Shown here piece after piece: positions 1 through 7,108 of a DNA stretch of 8,250 nucleotides. Within the stretch, counting starts at the first letter, position 1. The number at the start of each line of letters is the position of its first letter. Origin of the DNA: Pseudomonadota bacterium (GTDB lineage Bacteria; Pseudomonadota; Alphaproteobacteria; Rhizobiales; Methylopilaceae); contig JAEWEX010000108.1 in NCBI GenBank assembly GCA_023389135.1, positions 1 to 8,250 on the forward strand, read 5' to 3'. Below the pieces are notes generated by a model. That model did not search any database. It was not told the origin of the DNA and saw nothing but the letters and a program-made list of their open reading frames with translations. Position numbers and translations under genes: made by a program.

Positions 1-2699
1 TCGCCGTGGTCGGCGCGAGCCCACGGCCCTCCAGCCTCGGGCGCACCATCCACGCCAACATCCTTGCCGGCGGCTTTCCGGGCCCGGTGCACGTGGTCAA
101 TCCCCGGTATTCCGGGATCAACGGTGTGGCCACCGTGGCAAGCCTCGCGGCGCTGCCCGGGCCGCCCGACCTGGTGGTCATCACGGCGCCGCCGGCAGCC
201 GTTCCCGGCATTGTCGAGGAGGCGGGCAAGCTCGGCGTCGGCGCGGCCATCGTGGTGACCGCGGGCCTCGGTCGCGGGCCCGGGTCCCATTCGGCCGCCA
301 TGTCCATCAGCGCACGGCGACACGGCGTCAGGCTGGTCGGGCCCAACTGCCTCGGCGTGCTCGCGCCGAAGGCCCGGCTGAACGCCAGCTTCGCGCCGGC
401 GGCGGCCGAGCCCGGCGACCTGGCGCTGCTGTCGCAGTCCGGCGCCATCGTCACCGCCGTGGTGGACTGGGCCTCCGACCGCGGCGTCGGCTTTTCCGGC
501 GTGGTCTCCATGGGGGAGATGGCGGATGTCGACGTGGGCGACCTGCTGGACCATTTCGCCACCGACCCGGGGACGCGGGCGATCCTGCTCTACCTCGAGG
601 CCATCGGCGACGCGCAGGAGTTCATGTCGGCCGCGCGCGCCGCGGCCCGCGCCAAGCCGGTGGTCGTGGTCAAGGCCGGCCGTCACGCCGAGGGCGCGCG
701 GGCGGCGGCATCCCACACCGGCGCGCTCGCCGGCGCCGACGCGGTCTACGACGCCGCATTCCGCCGCGCCGGGCTGCTGCGCGTCATCGATCTCGACGAA
801 CTGTTCTCCGCCGCCCAGACGCTGTCGCACCTGCGTCCCGTGAAAGGCGACCGGCTTGCCATCGTCACCAATGGCGGCGGGGCCGGCGTCATCGCCGTCG
901 ACCGCCTGGTCGACCTGGGCGGCCGGCTGGCGGAGCTTTCGCCCGGCACCATAGCCGCGCTGGACGGCGTCCTGCCGCACACATGGTCGCGCACCAACCC
1001 GGTCGACATCATCGGCGACGCCGGGCCCGAGCGATATGCGGCGGCGCTGGCGCCCGTGCTTGCCGATCCCGGCGCCGACGCGGTCCTGGTGATCCACTGC
1101 CCGACGGCGCTCGCAGCGGCGGAGCCGTGTGCCGAGGCGGTGGTGGAGGCCTGGCGCGCAACGCCGCGGTCGCCCTCCAAGCCGCTGCTGGCCGCGTTCC
1201 TCGGCTCGGACCGCAAGATTCCGCGAGCGACCTTCGAGCGCGTCGGCCTGCCGAGCTACCGGACGCCCACCTCGGCCGTGCGCGGTTTCATGCACCTGGT
1301 GCGCCACGTGCGGGCGCAGGAAGAGCTGATGGCGACGCCGCCCTCGATGCCCGAGGCTTTCGCGCCCGACGTGGAGCGCGCGCGGGCGGCCATCTCCCGC
1401 ACGCTGGAGGCCGGGCGGCGCTGGCTCGACCCCGTAGGGGTCTCGGAAGTGCTCGCGGCCTACCGCATTCCTGCGCCGGAGGTCCGGCTTGCGCGGACGC
1501 CGGCGGAGGCGTCCTCAATCGCCACGGAGATGCTGAAGCGCCATGGCGCCGTCGCCCTGAAGATCCGATCCGCCGACATCATCCACAAGTCCGACGTCGG
1601 CGGCGTGGTCCTCGGTCTCACCACGCCCGGCGAGGTCGCCGCGGCCATGAAGGAGATGCTGGAGCGCGTCTCCCGCGAGCTGCCGCAGGCCGCAATCGAC
1701 GGTGTCCTGGTGCAGCCCATGATCGAGCGGCCCGGCGCACGCGAACTGATCGCGGGACTGGCGGAAGACCCGGTGTTCGGACCCGTCGTCCTGTTCGGCG
1801 CGGGCGGGGTTGCGGTGGAGGTGACCGCCGACACGGCGCTGGCGCTGCCGCCGCTGCACATGGGCCTCGCCCACGACCTGATCGGGCGCACGCGGGTGTC
1901 CCGCCTGCTGGACGGCTACCGGGCGGTGCCGGCCGCCGACAGGGACGCGGTGGCGCTCACGCTGGTGAAGCTCGCCCAGCTTGCCGCCGACCTGCCCGAG
2001 GTCCGGGAACTGGACGTCAACCCGCTGCTGGCCGACGCGGACGGCGTGATCGCCCTGGACGCGCGCATTGCCGTGGCGGAGCCCACCGAGGCCGAGCGCC
2101 GGGCCGTCACCAACCCGCGCTTCGCCATCCATCCCTACCCGCGCGAGGCGGAGCGAACGATCGCGCTGAGCGACGGCGCGCCGATCCTCGTGCGGCCGGT
2201 GCGGCCGGAAGACGAGCCGGAGCTCGCCGCGTTCTTCGCGGCCATAGAGCCGCACGACCTCCGGCAGCGCTTCTTCCTGCCGATCAAGCACCTGCCGCAC
2301 GCCTTCGTGGCGCGGTTCACCCAGATCGACTACGCGCGGGTGATGGTGTTCCTGGCCTTCGAGACAGAGTCCAAGGCACTGCTCGGCACCGTCCAGATCC
2401 ACGCCGACGCCAATGGCGACAGCGCCGAATACGCCATCCTGGTCCGATCGAACCTGAAGGGCCGGGGGCTGGGCTGGCGGCTGATGTCGATTCTGATCGA
2501 TCATGCCCGCGACCGGGGCCTGCGCGAGATCACCGGCCAGGTGCTGCGGGAGAACACGACGATGCTCGCCATGTGCGCCCAGCTCGGCTTCCGGATCGCC
2601 GACGACCCGCACGATCCGGGCGTCGCCGTGGTGACGCTCGATCTGGGCCGGCCGTCGGAGCGCGGCGGGCCTCAGACCGGCTCGACGGAAACCACCTGA
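1..2699 (+). CDS. Acyl-CoA synthetase (ADP-forming)-like / GNAT acetyltransferase fusion, Pat/PatZ type, 5' truncated by window edge
   Basis: The architecture is that of Pat/PatZ (YfiQ), which acetylates protein lysines such as the active-site lysine of acetyl-CoA synthetase, using acetyl-CoA. The reading frame is already open at the window edge, inside the first CoA-binding strand (A-V-V-G-A-S). By comparison with E. coli YfiQ about 16 N-terminal residues are missing, so the GTG at 6 is not a true start. Counting from codon 6, the order is: CoA-binding domain (about 1-125); succinyl-CoA-ligase-like region (about 135-440) with SQSGA near 144, SHTGALAG at 236-243 and TNGGGAG near 288; ATP-grasp (about 470-690) with KIRSADIIHKSD from 519 and ELDVNPLL near 668; GNAT domain (about 720-880) with an acetyl-CoA-binding KGRGLG at 818-823. 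The 897 visible residues plus the missing start fit the family (E. coli about 886). His237 in SHTGALAG matches the phospho-histidine of active ADP-forming synthetases, so the synthetase half may be catalytic. Its 3' end overlaps the opposite-strand gene by 28 bp. Whether the substrate is protein, a metabolite, or both is unknown. Confidence 0.93.
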   Translation, partial: AVVGASPRPSSLGRTIHANILAGGFPGPVHVVNPRYSGINGVATVASLAALPGPPDLVVITAPPAAVPGIVEEAGKLGVGAAIVVTAGLGRGPGSHSAAMSISARRHGVRLVGPNCLGVLAPKARLNASFAPAAAEPGDLALLSQSGAIVTAVVDWASDRGVGFSGVVSMGEMADVDVGDLLDHFATDPGTRAILLYLEAIGDAQEFMSAARAAARAKPVVVVKAGRHAEGARAAASHTGALAGADAVYDAAFRRAGLLRVIDLDELFSAAQTLSHLRPVKGDRLAIVTNGGGAGVIAVDRLVDLGGRLAELSPGTIAALDGVLPHTWSRTNPVDIIGDAGPERYAAALAPVLADPGADAVLVIHCPTALAAAEPCAEAVVEAWRATPRSPSKPLLAAFLGSDRKIPRATFERVGLPSYRTPTSAVRGFMHLVRHVRAQEELMATPPSMPEAFAPDVERARAAISRTLEAGRRWLDPVGVSEVLAAYRIPAPEVRLARTPAEASSIATEMLKRHGAVALKIRSADIIHKSDVGGVVLGLTTPGEVAAAMKEMLERVSRELPQAAIDGVLVQPMIERPGARELIAGLAEDPVFGPVVLFGAGGVAVEVTADTALALPPLHMGLAHDLIGRTRVSRLLDGYRAVPAADRDAVALTLVKLAQLAADLPEVRELDVNPLLADADGVIALDARIAVAEPTEAERRAVTNPRFAIHPYPREAERTIALSDGAPILVRPVRPEDEPELAAFFAAIEPHDLRQRFFLPIKHLPHAFVARFTQIDYARVMVFLAFETESKALLGTVQIHADANGDSAEYAILVRSNLKGRGLGWRLMSILIDHARDRGLREITGQVLRENTTMLAMCAQLGFRIADDPHDPGVAVVTLDLGRPSERGGPQTGSTETT

Positions 2700-3058
2700 T
2701 AGGCGTGCATCTCCTCGTCCTCGTCGTCGTAGAACGAGACGTACTCGCCGATCGCGAACCGCTCCTCGCCGAGCCGGTGGCCGGGCTCGTCGTCCTCGTC
2801 GCCGTCGATATCGTAGCGGAACGCCCACGAGCCGCCGGGCTTCCTGACCAGATGGCCGATGTCGTCGGCCTCGCCGGGGCGGAAGCGGCGGACGCGGCAG
2901 GCCTCGCGATGCTTCTTCCATATCTCCGGGTCGATGCGTCCCTGCTCGTCCAGCGGCGCGGCGAACTCGTAGCCGTGCAGATGGCTGCCGGTGGGATGGT
3001 CCTTCTCGCGGGCGAGGGCGAGGCGGATGCGGCGGAAGGAACGCGGAAGCTCGGTCAT
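2672..3058 (-). CDS. Conserved hypothetical acidic protein, 128 aa
   Basis: I do not recognise a named family; the sequence resembles uncharacterised proteins I associate with alphaproteobacteria, and no function can be assigned. The protein starts MTELPRSFRRIRLALARE, is rich in aromatic and charged residues, and has two strongly acidic patches (residues 83-91 and 111-116) near a C-terminus that looks beta-rich. There is no signal peptide or membrane segment, so it is probably cytoplasmic. The ATG at 3058 is preceded by GGAG (3067-3070 on this strand) with 8 nt spacing, which favours it over the in-frame ATG at 3100 that would add 14 residues. The frame stays open far upstream through the amidase, but that is a GC-driven artefact. 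It lies 80 nt downstream of the amidase on the same strand, so the two may be co-transcribed. Its last nine codons overlap the end of the convergent acetyltransferase gene. Confidence 0.8.
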   Translation of the reverse strand: MTELPRSFRRIRLALAREKDHPTGSHLHGYEFAAPLDEQGRIDPEIWKKHREACRVRRFRPGEADDIGHLVRKPGGSWAFRYDIDGDEDDEPGHRLGEERFAIGEYVSFYDDEDEEMHAYQVVSVEPV

Positions 3059-3088
3059 GGAATCAACTCCGGCAATCTGGGACGGCCA

Positions 3089-3112
3089 TCCGGCGATCAT
3101 AGCGCCGCCGGA
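3089..3112 (-). other. Possible stem-loop between amidase and the 128-aa gene
   Basis: TCCGGCG (3089-3095) is perfectly complementary to CGCCGGA (3106-3112), giving a 7-bp stem with a 10-nt loop. On the minus strand it lies about 27 nt after the amidase stop and about 30 nt before the start of the 128-aa gene. No T-tract follows, so it is not a standard intrinsic terminator. It could stabilise or partly separate the two transcripts, or be chance in GC-rich DNA. It covers the alternative ATG at 3100. Confidence 0.25.
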
Positions 3113-3138
3113 CCTCCGATGACATGGATCAGGGCCAC

Positions 3139-4410
3139 TCAGGCCCCGGCCAGCGCCCGCTCCACGAAGGCCGCCGCGGCGAGCGTGCGGGCGTCCTCGC
3201 CGAGCGGGCCGACGACCTGGATGCCGAGCGGCAGCCCGGTGCCGTCGCACAGGCCGGGCACGCTGACGGCGGGCAGGTACAGATGGGTCACCAGCCGGTT
3301 GAAGGCGGGCGAACCCGTGGCCTCGATGCCGTGCGGCGCCGCGCCGGGCGCAGACGGCATCAGGAAGGCGTCGCACTGCTCGAACAGCGCCGCGGCCGCC
3401 TTCTGCGCCGGCCCCCGCGTGTCGTTGGCCGCCGCCAGCGCCTCGTCGGAGATCGCCGCCCCCTCGTCCAGCGCCGCGCGCAATGCGGGCGACAGGAGGT
3501 CGGCATGGTCGCGGCGCAGGCCTGCAAGACAGCGGGCGCCCTCCCCTTTCTGCACCAGCGGCTGGGCGTCCTCGGCAGTGCGGAATGCCTCCGGCCACGC
3601 GATATCGACCAGTGTCGCGCCCGCGCGCTCCGCCGCCTGCATCGCAAGCTCCAGCGCGGCTGTCATGTCGGCGCTCGCCTCGCCGTCGAGATGGGTCCTC
3701 ACGCGGCCGAGGCGCGGCGGCTCGAGCTCCGGCGGAACCGCCAGCGGCCGGTCGGCGACCAGGCCCGCGAACCAGGCGACGTCCGCCACCGTCGGCGCAA
3801 AGAACCCCACCGTGTCGAGGCTCGGCGAGAAGGCGAGCGCGCCTCCGGTCGACACCAGCCCGTAGGTCGGCTTGAACCCGGCCACCCCGCAGAACGAGGC
3901 CGGGCGGATCACCGATCCCGCCGTCTGGGTGCCGATGGCCAGCGGCAGCATTCCCGCCGCCACCGCCGCCGCGGAACCGGAGGAGGAGCCGCCGGGGGTG
4001 TGGGCGGCGTTCCACGGATTTCGCGTCGGCCCGGGCGTCAGGAAGGCGCATTCGGCGGTGACGGTCTTGCCCGGGACGATGCCGCCGAGCTTGCGGATGC
4101 AGGCCACGACGTCGGCGTCGTGTTCCGTCCGCCGACCCGCGAACGCCGCCGACCCGCATTCGGTAGGGAAGTCGGCCGTCTCGAATATGTCCTTGATGCC
4201 CACCGGCATTCCGGCCAGCGGCCCGATGCCGATGCGGCCCTCGCGCAGGACGGCGAGGTCGAGGGATGCGAAGGCGCGCAGCTCCGGCTCGCGCCGCTCG
4301 ATCCGCGCCGCGAAGCCGTCGAGCACGTCGCGCGCCCGGGGACCGCCGTCCGCAACGTGCTGCAGGTAGTCGAGGACGGGCTTGGGACGGGAGCGGCTGC
4401 GGGCGATCAC
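3139..4410 (-). CDS. Amidase signature family hydrolase
   Basis: Amidase-signature enzymes hydrolyse carboxylic amides to acid and ammonia through a Ser-cisSer-Lys triad. All three residues are visible: Lys73 in GMPVGIKD, the cis-Ser142 in the glycine/serine loop GGSSSGS (140-146), and the nucleophile Ser166 in TQTAGSVIRPASFCG. The protein has 423 residues, at the short end for the family, and ends normally. There is no signal peptide, so it is probably cytoplasmic. The GTG start at 4410 is supported by GGAGG at 4418-4422 with 7 nt spacing. The substrate cannot be told from sequence: the family includes general amidases, allophanate and malonamate hydrolases and GatA. It is unlikely to be GatA, because no gatB or gatC adjoins and the C-terminal half is short. 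The gene is divergent from ugd and upstream of the 128-aa gene on the same strand. Confidence 0.92.
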   Translation of the reverse strand: MIARSRSRPKPVLDYLQHVADGGPRARDVLDGFAARIERREPELRAFASLDLAVLREGRIGIGPLAGMPVGIKDIFETADFPTECGSAAFAGRRTEHDADVVACIRKLGGIVPGKTVTAECAFLTPGPTRNPWNAAHTPGGSSSGSAAAVAAGMLPLAIGTQTAGSVIRPASFCGVAGFKPTYGLVSTGGALAFSPSLDTVGFFAPTVADVAWFAGLVADRPLAVPPELEPPRLGRVRTHLDGEASADMTAALELAMQAAERAGATLVDIAWPEAFRTAEDAQPLVQKGEGARCLAGLRRDHADLLSPALRAALDEGAAISDEALAAANDTRGPAQKAAAALFEQCDAFLMPSAPGAAPHGIEATGSPAFNRLVTHLYLPAVSVPGLCDGTGLPLGIQVVGPLGEDARTLAAAAFVERALAGA

Positions 4411-4417
4411 GTGAGGG

Positions 4418-4422
4418 CCTCC
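4418..4422 (-). promoter_or_regulatory. Ribosome binding site for the amidase (supports GTG start)
   Basis: The minus strand reads GGAGG here, 7 nt before the GTG at 4410. This is a near-ideal Shine-Dalgarno match and is the reason for accepting a GTG start. Confidence 0.7.
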
Positions 4423-4514
4423 GGCGTGTCAGGGTCGACATTCAACACCGGCCGAATGGAATTGTCGCGGTCGGAACGGTTAAGCACGAGCGCCAACCGC
4501 GGTGGACAAGTTCC

Positions 4515-4556
4515 ATATGCGACCAAATGCGCATTGCCTTGGTCAGCATGGCTGAC
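4515..4556. promoter_or_regulatory. Cluster of overlapping palindromes, possible operator region
   Basis: Several dyads sit within about 45 bp. CATATG begins the cluster. GACCAA (4521-4526) is inverted as TTGGTC (4539-4544), with a perfect 10-bp palindrome AATGCGCATT (4526-4535) nested inside. GTCAGC (4542-4547) is inverted as GCTGAC (4551-4556) across ATG, sharing three bases with the TTGGTC arm. Such a pattern in a divergent intergenic region is typical of regulator binding sites. The regulator is not identifiable, and none is encoded in the window. It lies about 105-145 bp from the amidase start and 190-230 bp from the ugd start. Confidence 0.4.
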
Positions 4557-4675
4557 GCAACTAGCGCCCGCGTGGCGGACGCCCCCCGGCCCCGGCGCGC
4601 ATGGTGGCGGCGTGTCCGGCTCCAATGAGCCCCCAGCGGATCGGACGCGCCGCCGCCGCTTCGCCCGCCTCCCGA

Positions 4676-4703
4676 TTGCCAACCGCCTCGGCCAGCGCAT
4701 AGA
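4676..4703 (+). promoter_or_regulatory. Candidate sigma-70 type promoter for ugd
   Basis: TTGCCA (4676-4681) matches the -35 consensus at five of six positions. After a 16-nt spacer comes CATAGA (4698-4703), a modest -10 match (three of six). Transcription would begin near 4710, giving a leader of about 37 nt. The leader carries only a weak ribosome site, GGGGA, 9 nt before the ATG. It is plausible by position and the -35 match, but unproven. Confidence 0.35.
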
Positions 4704-4747
4704 CAGGGCGCGGTTTTCAACCTGCGGCAAACCGGGGATTTTCTTCC

Positions 4748-6061
4748 ATGCGTCTCGCGATGATCGGCACGGGCTATGTGGGGCTGGTGTCCGGCGCCTG
4801 CTTCGCAGATTTCGGCCACACCGTCGTCTGCGTCGACACCAATGCGGAGAAGGTGGCGGCCCTGCGCGAGGGGCGCATCCCGATCTTCGAGCCGGGTCTC
4901 GATGAGATCGTGGCGCGCAACGTGGCGGAGGAGCGGCTGTCCTTCACCACCGAGATCGGCCGGGCGGTGGCCGGCGCCGACGCCGTGTTCATCGCGGTCG
5001 GCACCCCGTCCCGGCGCGGCGACGGCAAGGCGGACCTGTCCTTCGTCCATGCCGCCGCCCGCGACATCGCCGGCGCGCTGGACGGTTTTTCCGTCGTGGT
5101 GACCAAGTCCACGGTGCCGGTCGGCACCGGCGACGAGGTCGAGGCCATCATCCGCCGGCATCGCCCGGACGCCGATGTCGCGGTCGCCTCCAATCCCGAG
5201 TTCCTGCGCGAGGGCGCCGCCATCTCGGACTTCAAGCGGCCCGACCGCATCGTGGTCGGGATCGAGGACGAGCGCGCCCGCGCGGTCATGACCGAGGTCT
5301 ACCGGCCGCTCTATCTCAACGCCGCGCCGCTGCTGTTCACCCGCCGGCGCACGGCGGAACTGATCAAGTACGCCGCCAACGCCTTCCTCGCCACCAAGAT
5401 CACCTTCATCAACGAGATGGCGGACCTCTGCGAGGCCGTCGGCGCGGACGTGCAGGAGGTCGCGCGCGGCATCGGGCTCGACAACCGGATCGGGTCCAAG
5501 TTCCTGCATGCCGGCCCGGGCTTCGGCGGCTCGTGCTTCCCCAAGGACACCCGCGCGCTGGTGGAAACCGGGCGCGAGGCGGGCGTGTCGGTGCGTATCG
5601 TGGAGACCGTCGTCGAGGTCAACGAGGCCCGCAAGCGCGCCATGGCGGACCGCATCGTCGCCGCCTGCGGCGGCTCGGTCGCGGGCAAGACCGTCGCCAT
5701 CCTGGGCCTGACGTTCAAGCCCAACACCGACGACATGCGGGAGGCGCCGTCGCTGGCCATCGTGGCGGCGCTGCAGGCGGCGGGCGCCACCGTCCGCGCA
5801 TTCGACCCCGAGGGCATGGAGCAGGCGCGCCGGATGATGCCCGACGTGGACTATGCCGACAGCGCCTATTCCTGCATGGAGGGCGCGGACGCGCTGGCCA
5901 TCGTCACCGAATGGGACGCGTTCCGCGCGCTCGATCTCGCACGCATCGCCAGGCTGCTGAAGGCCCCGGTGCTGGTGGACATGCGCAATGTCTACCGGGC
6001 CGAGGAGATGGCCCGCCACGGCATCCGCTATGTGAGCGTCGGGCGGCCGGCGGAGGGGTGA
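4748..6061 (+). CDS. ugd: UDP-glucose 6-dehydrogenase
   Basis: It oxidises UDP-glucose to UDP-glucuronate with two NAD+, in the cytoplasm, supplying precursors for exopolysaccharide, capsule or lipid modification. The 437 residues match the usual bacterial length. The N-terminal Rossmann motif GTGYVG is at 7-12. TKSTVPVG (119-126) and NPEFLREG (149-156) are family landmarks. Lys207 and Asn211 lie in ELIKYAAN. The catalytic Cys263 is in GPGFGGSCFPKD (256-267), with Lys266 and Asp267 following. The C-terminal UDP-binding domain begins around GLTFKPNTDDMREAPS and ends with VDMRNVY. All residues expected for activity are present. The ATG at 4748 places the Rossmann fold exactly at the N-terminus, so the start is secure despite a weak ribosome site. 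The nearest relatives could include GDP-mannose dehydrogenases, but the SCFPKD context and overall pattern favour UDP-glucose. It is first in a rightward set followed by a polyphosphate kinase. Confidence 0.96.
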   Translation: MRLAMIGTGYVGLVSGACFADFGHTVVCVDTNAEKVAALREGRIPIFEPGLDEIVARNVAEERLSFTTEIGRAVAGADAVFIAVGTPSRRGDGKADLSFVHAAARDIAGALDGFSVVVTKSTVPVGTGDEVEAIIRRHRPDADVAVASNPEFLREGAAISDFKRPDRIVVGIEDERARAVMTEVYRPLYLNAAPLLFTRRRTAELIKYAANAFLATKITFINEMADLCEAVGADVQEVARGIGLDNRIGSKFLHAGPGFGGSCFPKDTRALVETGREAGVSVRIVETVVEVNEARKRAMADRIVAACGGSVAGKTVAILGLTFKPNTDDMREAPSLAIVAALQAAGATVRAFDPEGMEQARRMMPDVDYADSAYSCMEGADALAIVTEWDAFRALDLARIARLLKAPVLVDMRNVYRAEEMARHGIRYVSVGRPAEG

Positions 6062-6070
6062 CGGACGCGA

Positions 6071-6084
6071 GGACGGACCCGTCC
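6071..6084 (+). other. Short GC-rich dyad after ugd
   Basis: GGACGG (6071-6076) and CCGTCC (6079-6084) form a compact dyad 9 nt after the ugd stop; as RNA it would give about five base pairs and a 4-nt loop. No T-tract follows, so I do not call it a terminator. It may mark the end of the ugd message or protect its 3' end. Confidence 0.2.
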
Positions 6085-6158
6085 GCCGCCCGCAAATCCC
6101 CGTGACCTCGACCCTGCGGCGCGATACGGTCGCCGCCTCCGGTCCCGAGAGCAACCGC

Positions 6159-7070
6159 ATGGCCCGCAAGCGCCCCGCACGCCCCGTCGAGAAGCCCGCA
6201 CCCCACATCGAGGTGGTGATCGACGGCGTGGAGGTGGACATCGACGCGCCGGAGCTTCCGCGGGCGATCCAGGACGCGGCCTTCACCAGCGGCGGCTATC
6301 CCTATCCGAAGCCGATGAAGCGCAAGGCCTACGAGGCCAAGCTGACCGCGCTCCAGATCGAGTTGCTGAAGCTCCAGAGCCACATCCGCGAGGCCGGCGA
6401 GCGGCTGGTGATCGTGTTCGAGGGGCGCGACAGCGCCGGCAAGGGCGGCACCATCAAGCGCTTCACCCAGCACCTCAACCCGCGGGCCGCCCCGGTGGCG
6501 GCTCTGCCCAAGCCCTCAGACGTCGAGCGCGGCCAGTGGTACTTCCAGCGCTATGTGGACCACCTGCCGACCCGCGGAGAGATCGTGTTCTTCGACCGCT
6601 CCTGGTACAACCGCGCCGTGGTCGAGCCGGTTATGGGCTTCTGCACCCAGCGCGAGACCGTCCAGTTCCTGCACGAGGCCCCGGTGTTCGAGCGGATGCA
6701 GGTGGCGGCCGGCACCAGGCTCGTCAAGTTCTGGCTGACCATAGGCCGCGAGATGCAGGTGAAGCGCCTGCATGCGCGCCGGCACGACCCGCTGAAGCAA
6801 TGGAAGCTGTCGCCCATCGACTATGAGGGCCTGCCGAAGTGGGACCTCTACACCGCCGCGGCGCGCTCCATGCTGGCCGCGACCCATACCCCCGAGACGC
6901 CGTGGACCGTGGTCCGCGCCAACGACAAGCGCCGGCTGCGGCTCGCCTGCCTCAGGCATGTCCTCGCCGGCTGCGACTATGCCGGCAAGGATCCGGCCGT
7001 GGTGGGCGAGCCCGACGCCGAGATCGTGCTCGACGCGGCGGCCTATCTCGCCGCCGGGCACCAGCCATGA
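6159..7070 (+). CDS. PPK2 family polyphosphate kinase
   Basis: PPK2 enzymes transfer phosphate between inorganic polyphosphate and nucleotides, usually making NTPs from NDPs. Residue numbers are from the ATG at 6159 (303 aa). The Walker A loop is in FEGRDSAGKGG (87-97) and the Walker B / FDRSWYNR motif is at 145-152, followed by AVVEPVMGFC. The lid region around LHARRHDPLKQWKLSPID (204-221) and the KWDLY block (227-231) are typical of single-domain, class I-like PPK2. The N-terminal tail (about 1-50) is basic, then hydrophobic, and poorly conserved. The frame is open back to a GTG at 6102, which would add 19 residues, but that GTG has no ribosome site; the ATG has a weak GAGAG about 9 nt upstream. 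I prefer the ATG, with moderate certainty. The gene lies 97 nt after ugd and 38 nt before the exported-protein gene. The donor and acceptor nucleotide cannot be fixed by eye. Confidence 0.93.
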   Translation: MARKRPARPVEKPAPHIEVVIDGVEVDIDAPELPRAIQDAAFTSGGYPYPKPMKRKAYEAKLTALQIELLKLQSHIREAGERLVIVFEGRDSAGKGGTIKRFTQHLNPRAAPVAALPKPSDVERGQWYFQRYVDHLPTRGEIVFFDRSWYNRAVVEPVMGFCTQRETVQFLHEAPVFERMQVAAGTRLVKFWLTIGREMQVKRLHARRHDPLKQWKLSPIDYEGLPKWDLYTAAARSMLAATHTPETPWTVVRANDKRRLRLACLRHVLAGCDYAGKDPAVVGEPDAEIVLDAAAYLAAGHQP

Positions 7071-7108
7071 CGCATGTTCAGCCCCGACGCTTCCGGAGAC
7101 CGCCCGCG

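Larger units (their letters stand above)
4411..4747. other. Divergent intergenic region (amidase / ugd)
   Basis: This 337-bp stretch separates two divergent genes and is the only long non-coding region. Open frames crossing it have no plausible start with a ribosome site and match nothing I recognise. The amidase-proximal half (about 4435-4565) is visibly less GC-rich than its surroundings and holds most of the palindromes, which suggests regulatory DNA. It includes CATTC (4439-4443) paired with GAATG (4454-4458) across 10 nt. The middle (about 4565-4670) is GC-rich with C runs and no clear signal. The last 75 bp hold a candidate ugd promoter. I could not find a convincing sigma-70 promoter facing the amidase. 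Confidence 0.7.

Noticed and set aside
1515..2921. Long minus-strand open frame (468 codons) opposite the acetyltransferase
   Set aside because: The translation is His/Arg/Gly/Asp-rich shadow sequence without a family match. The + strand product has continuous conserved domains over the same bases.
983..3865. Very long open frame (960 codons) on the + strand, crossing the acetyltransferase, the 128-aa gene and the amidase
   Set aside because: It is out of frame with or antisense to well-supported genes. The product is low-complexity Arg/Ala/Gly-rich sequence with no recognisable domain. GC-rich DNA has few stop codons, which explains its length.
3059..4441. Possibility that the 128-aa protein is the C-terminus of a 589-residue protein
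   Set aside because: The upstream part of that frame is a shadow of the amidase in another frame, and a good ribosome site sits just before the ATG at 3058.
4564..4680. Possible small gene or structured RNA in the GC-rich middle of the divergent region
   Set aside because: No start codon with a ribosome site, no recognisable peptide and no strong extended stem were found, only GC-rich sequence.
6062..6158. GTG start at 6102 for the polyphosphate kinase
   Set aside because: It has no ribosome site, and the added 19 residues look non-conserved. It remains possible, but the ATG at 6159 is better.
4442..6286. Long minus-strand open frame (614 codons) opposite ugd
   Set aside because: It is antisense to an intact, highly conserved ugd, lacks any recognised motif, and reads like a codon-bias shadow.
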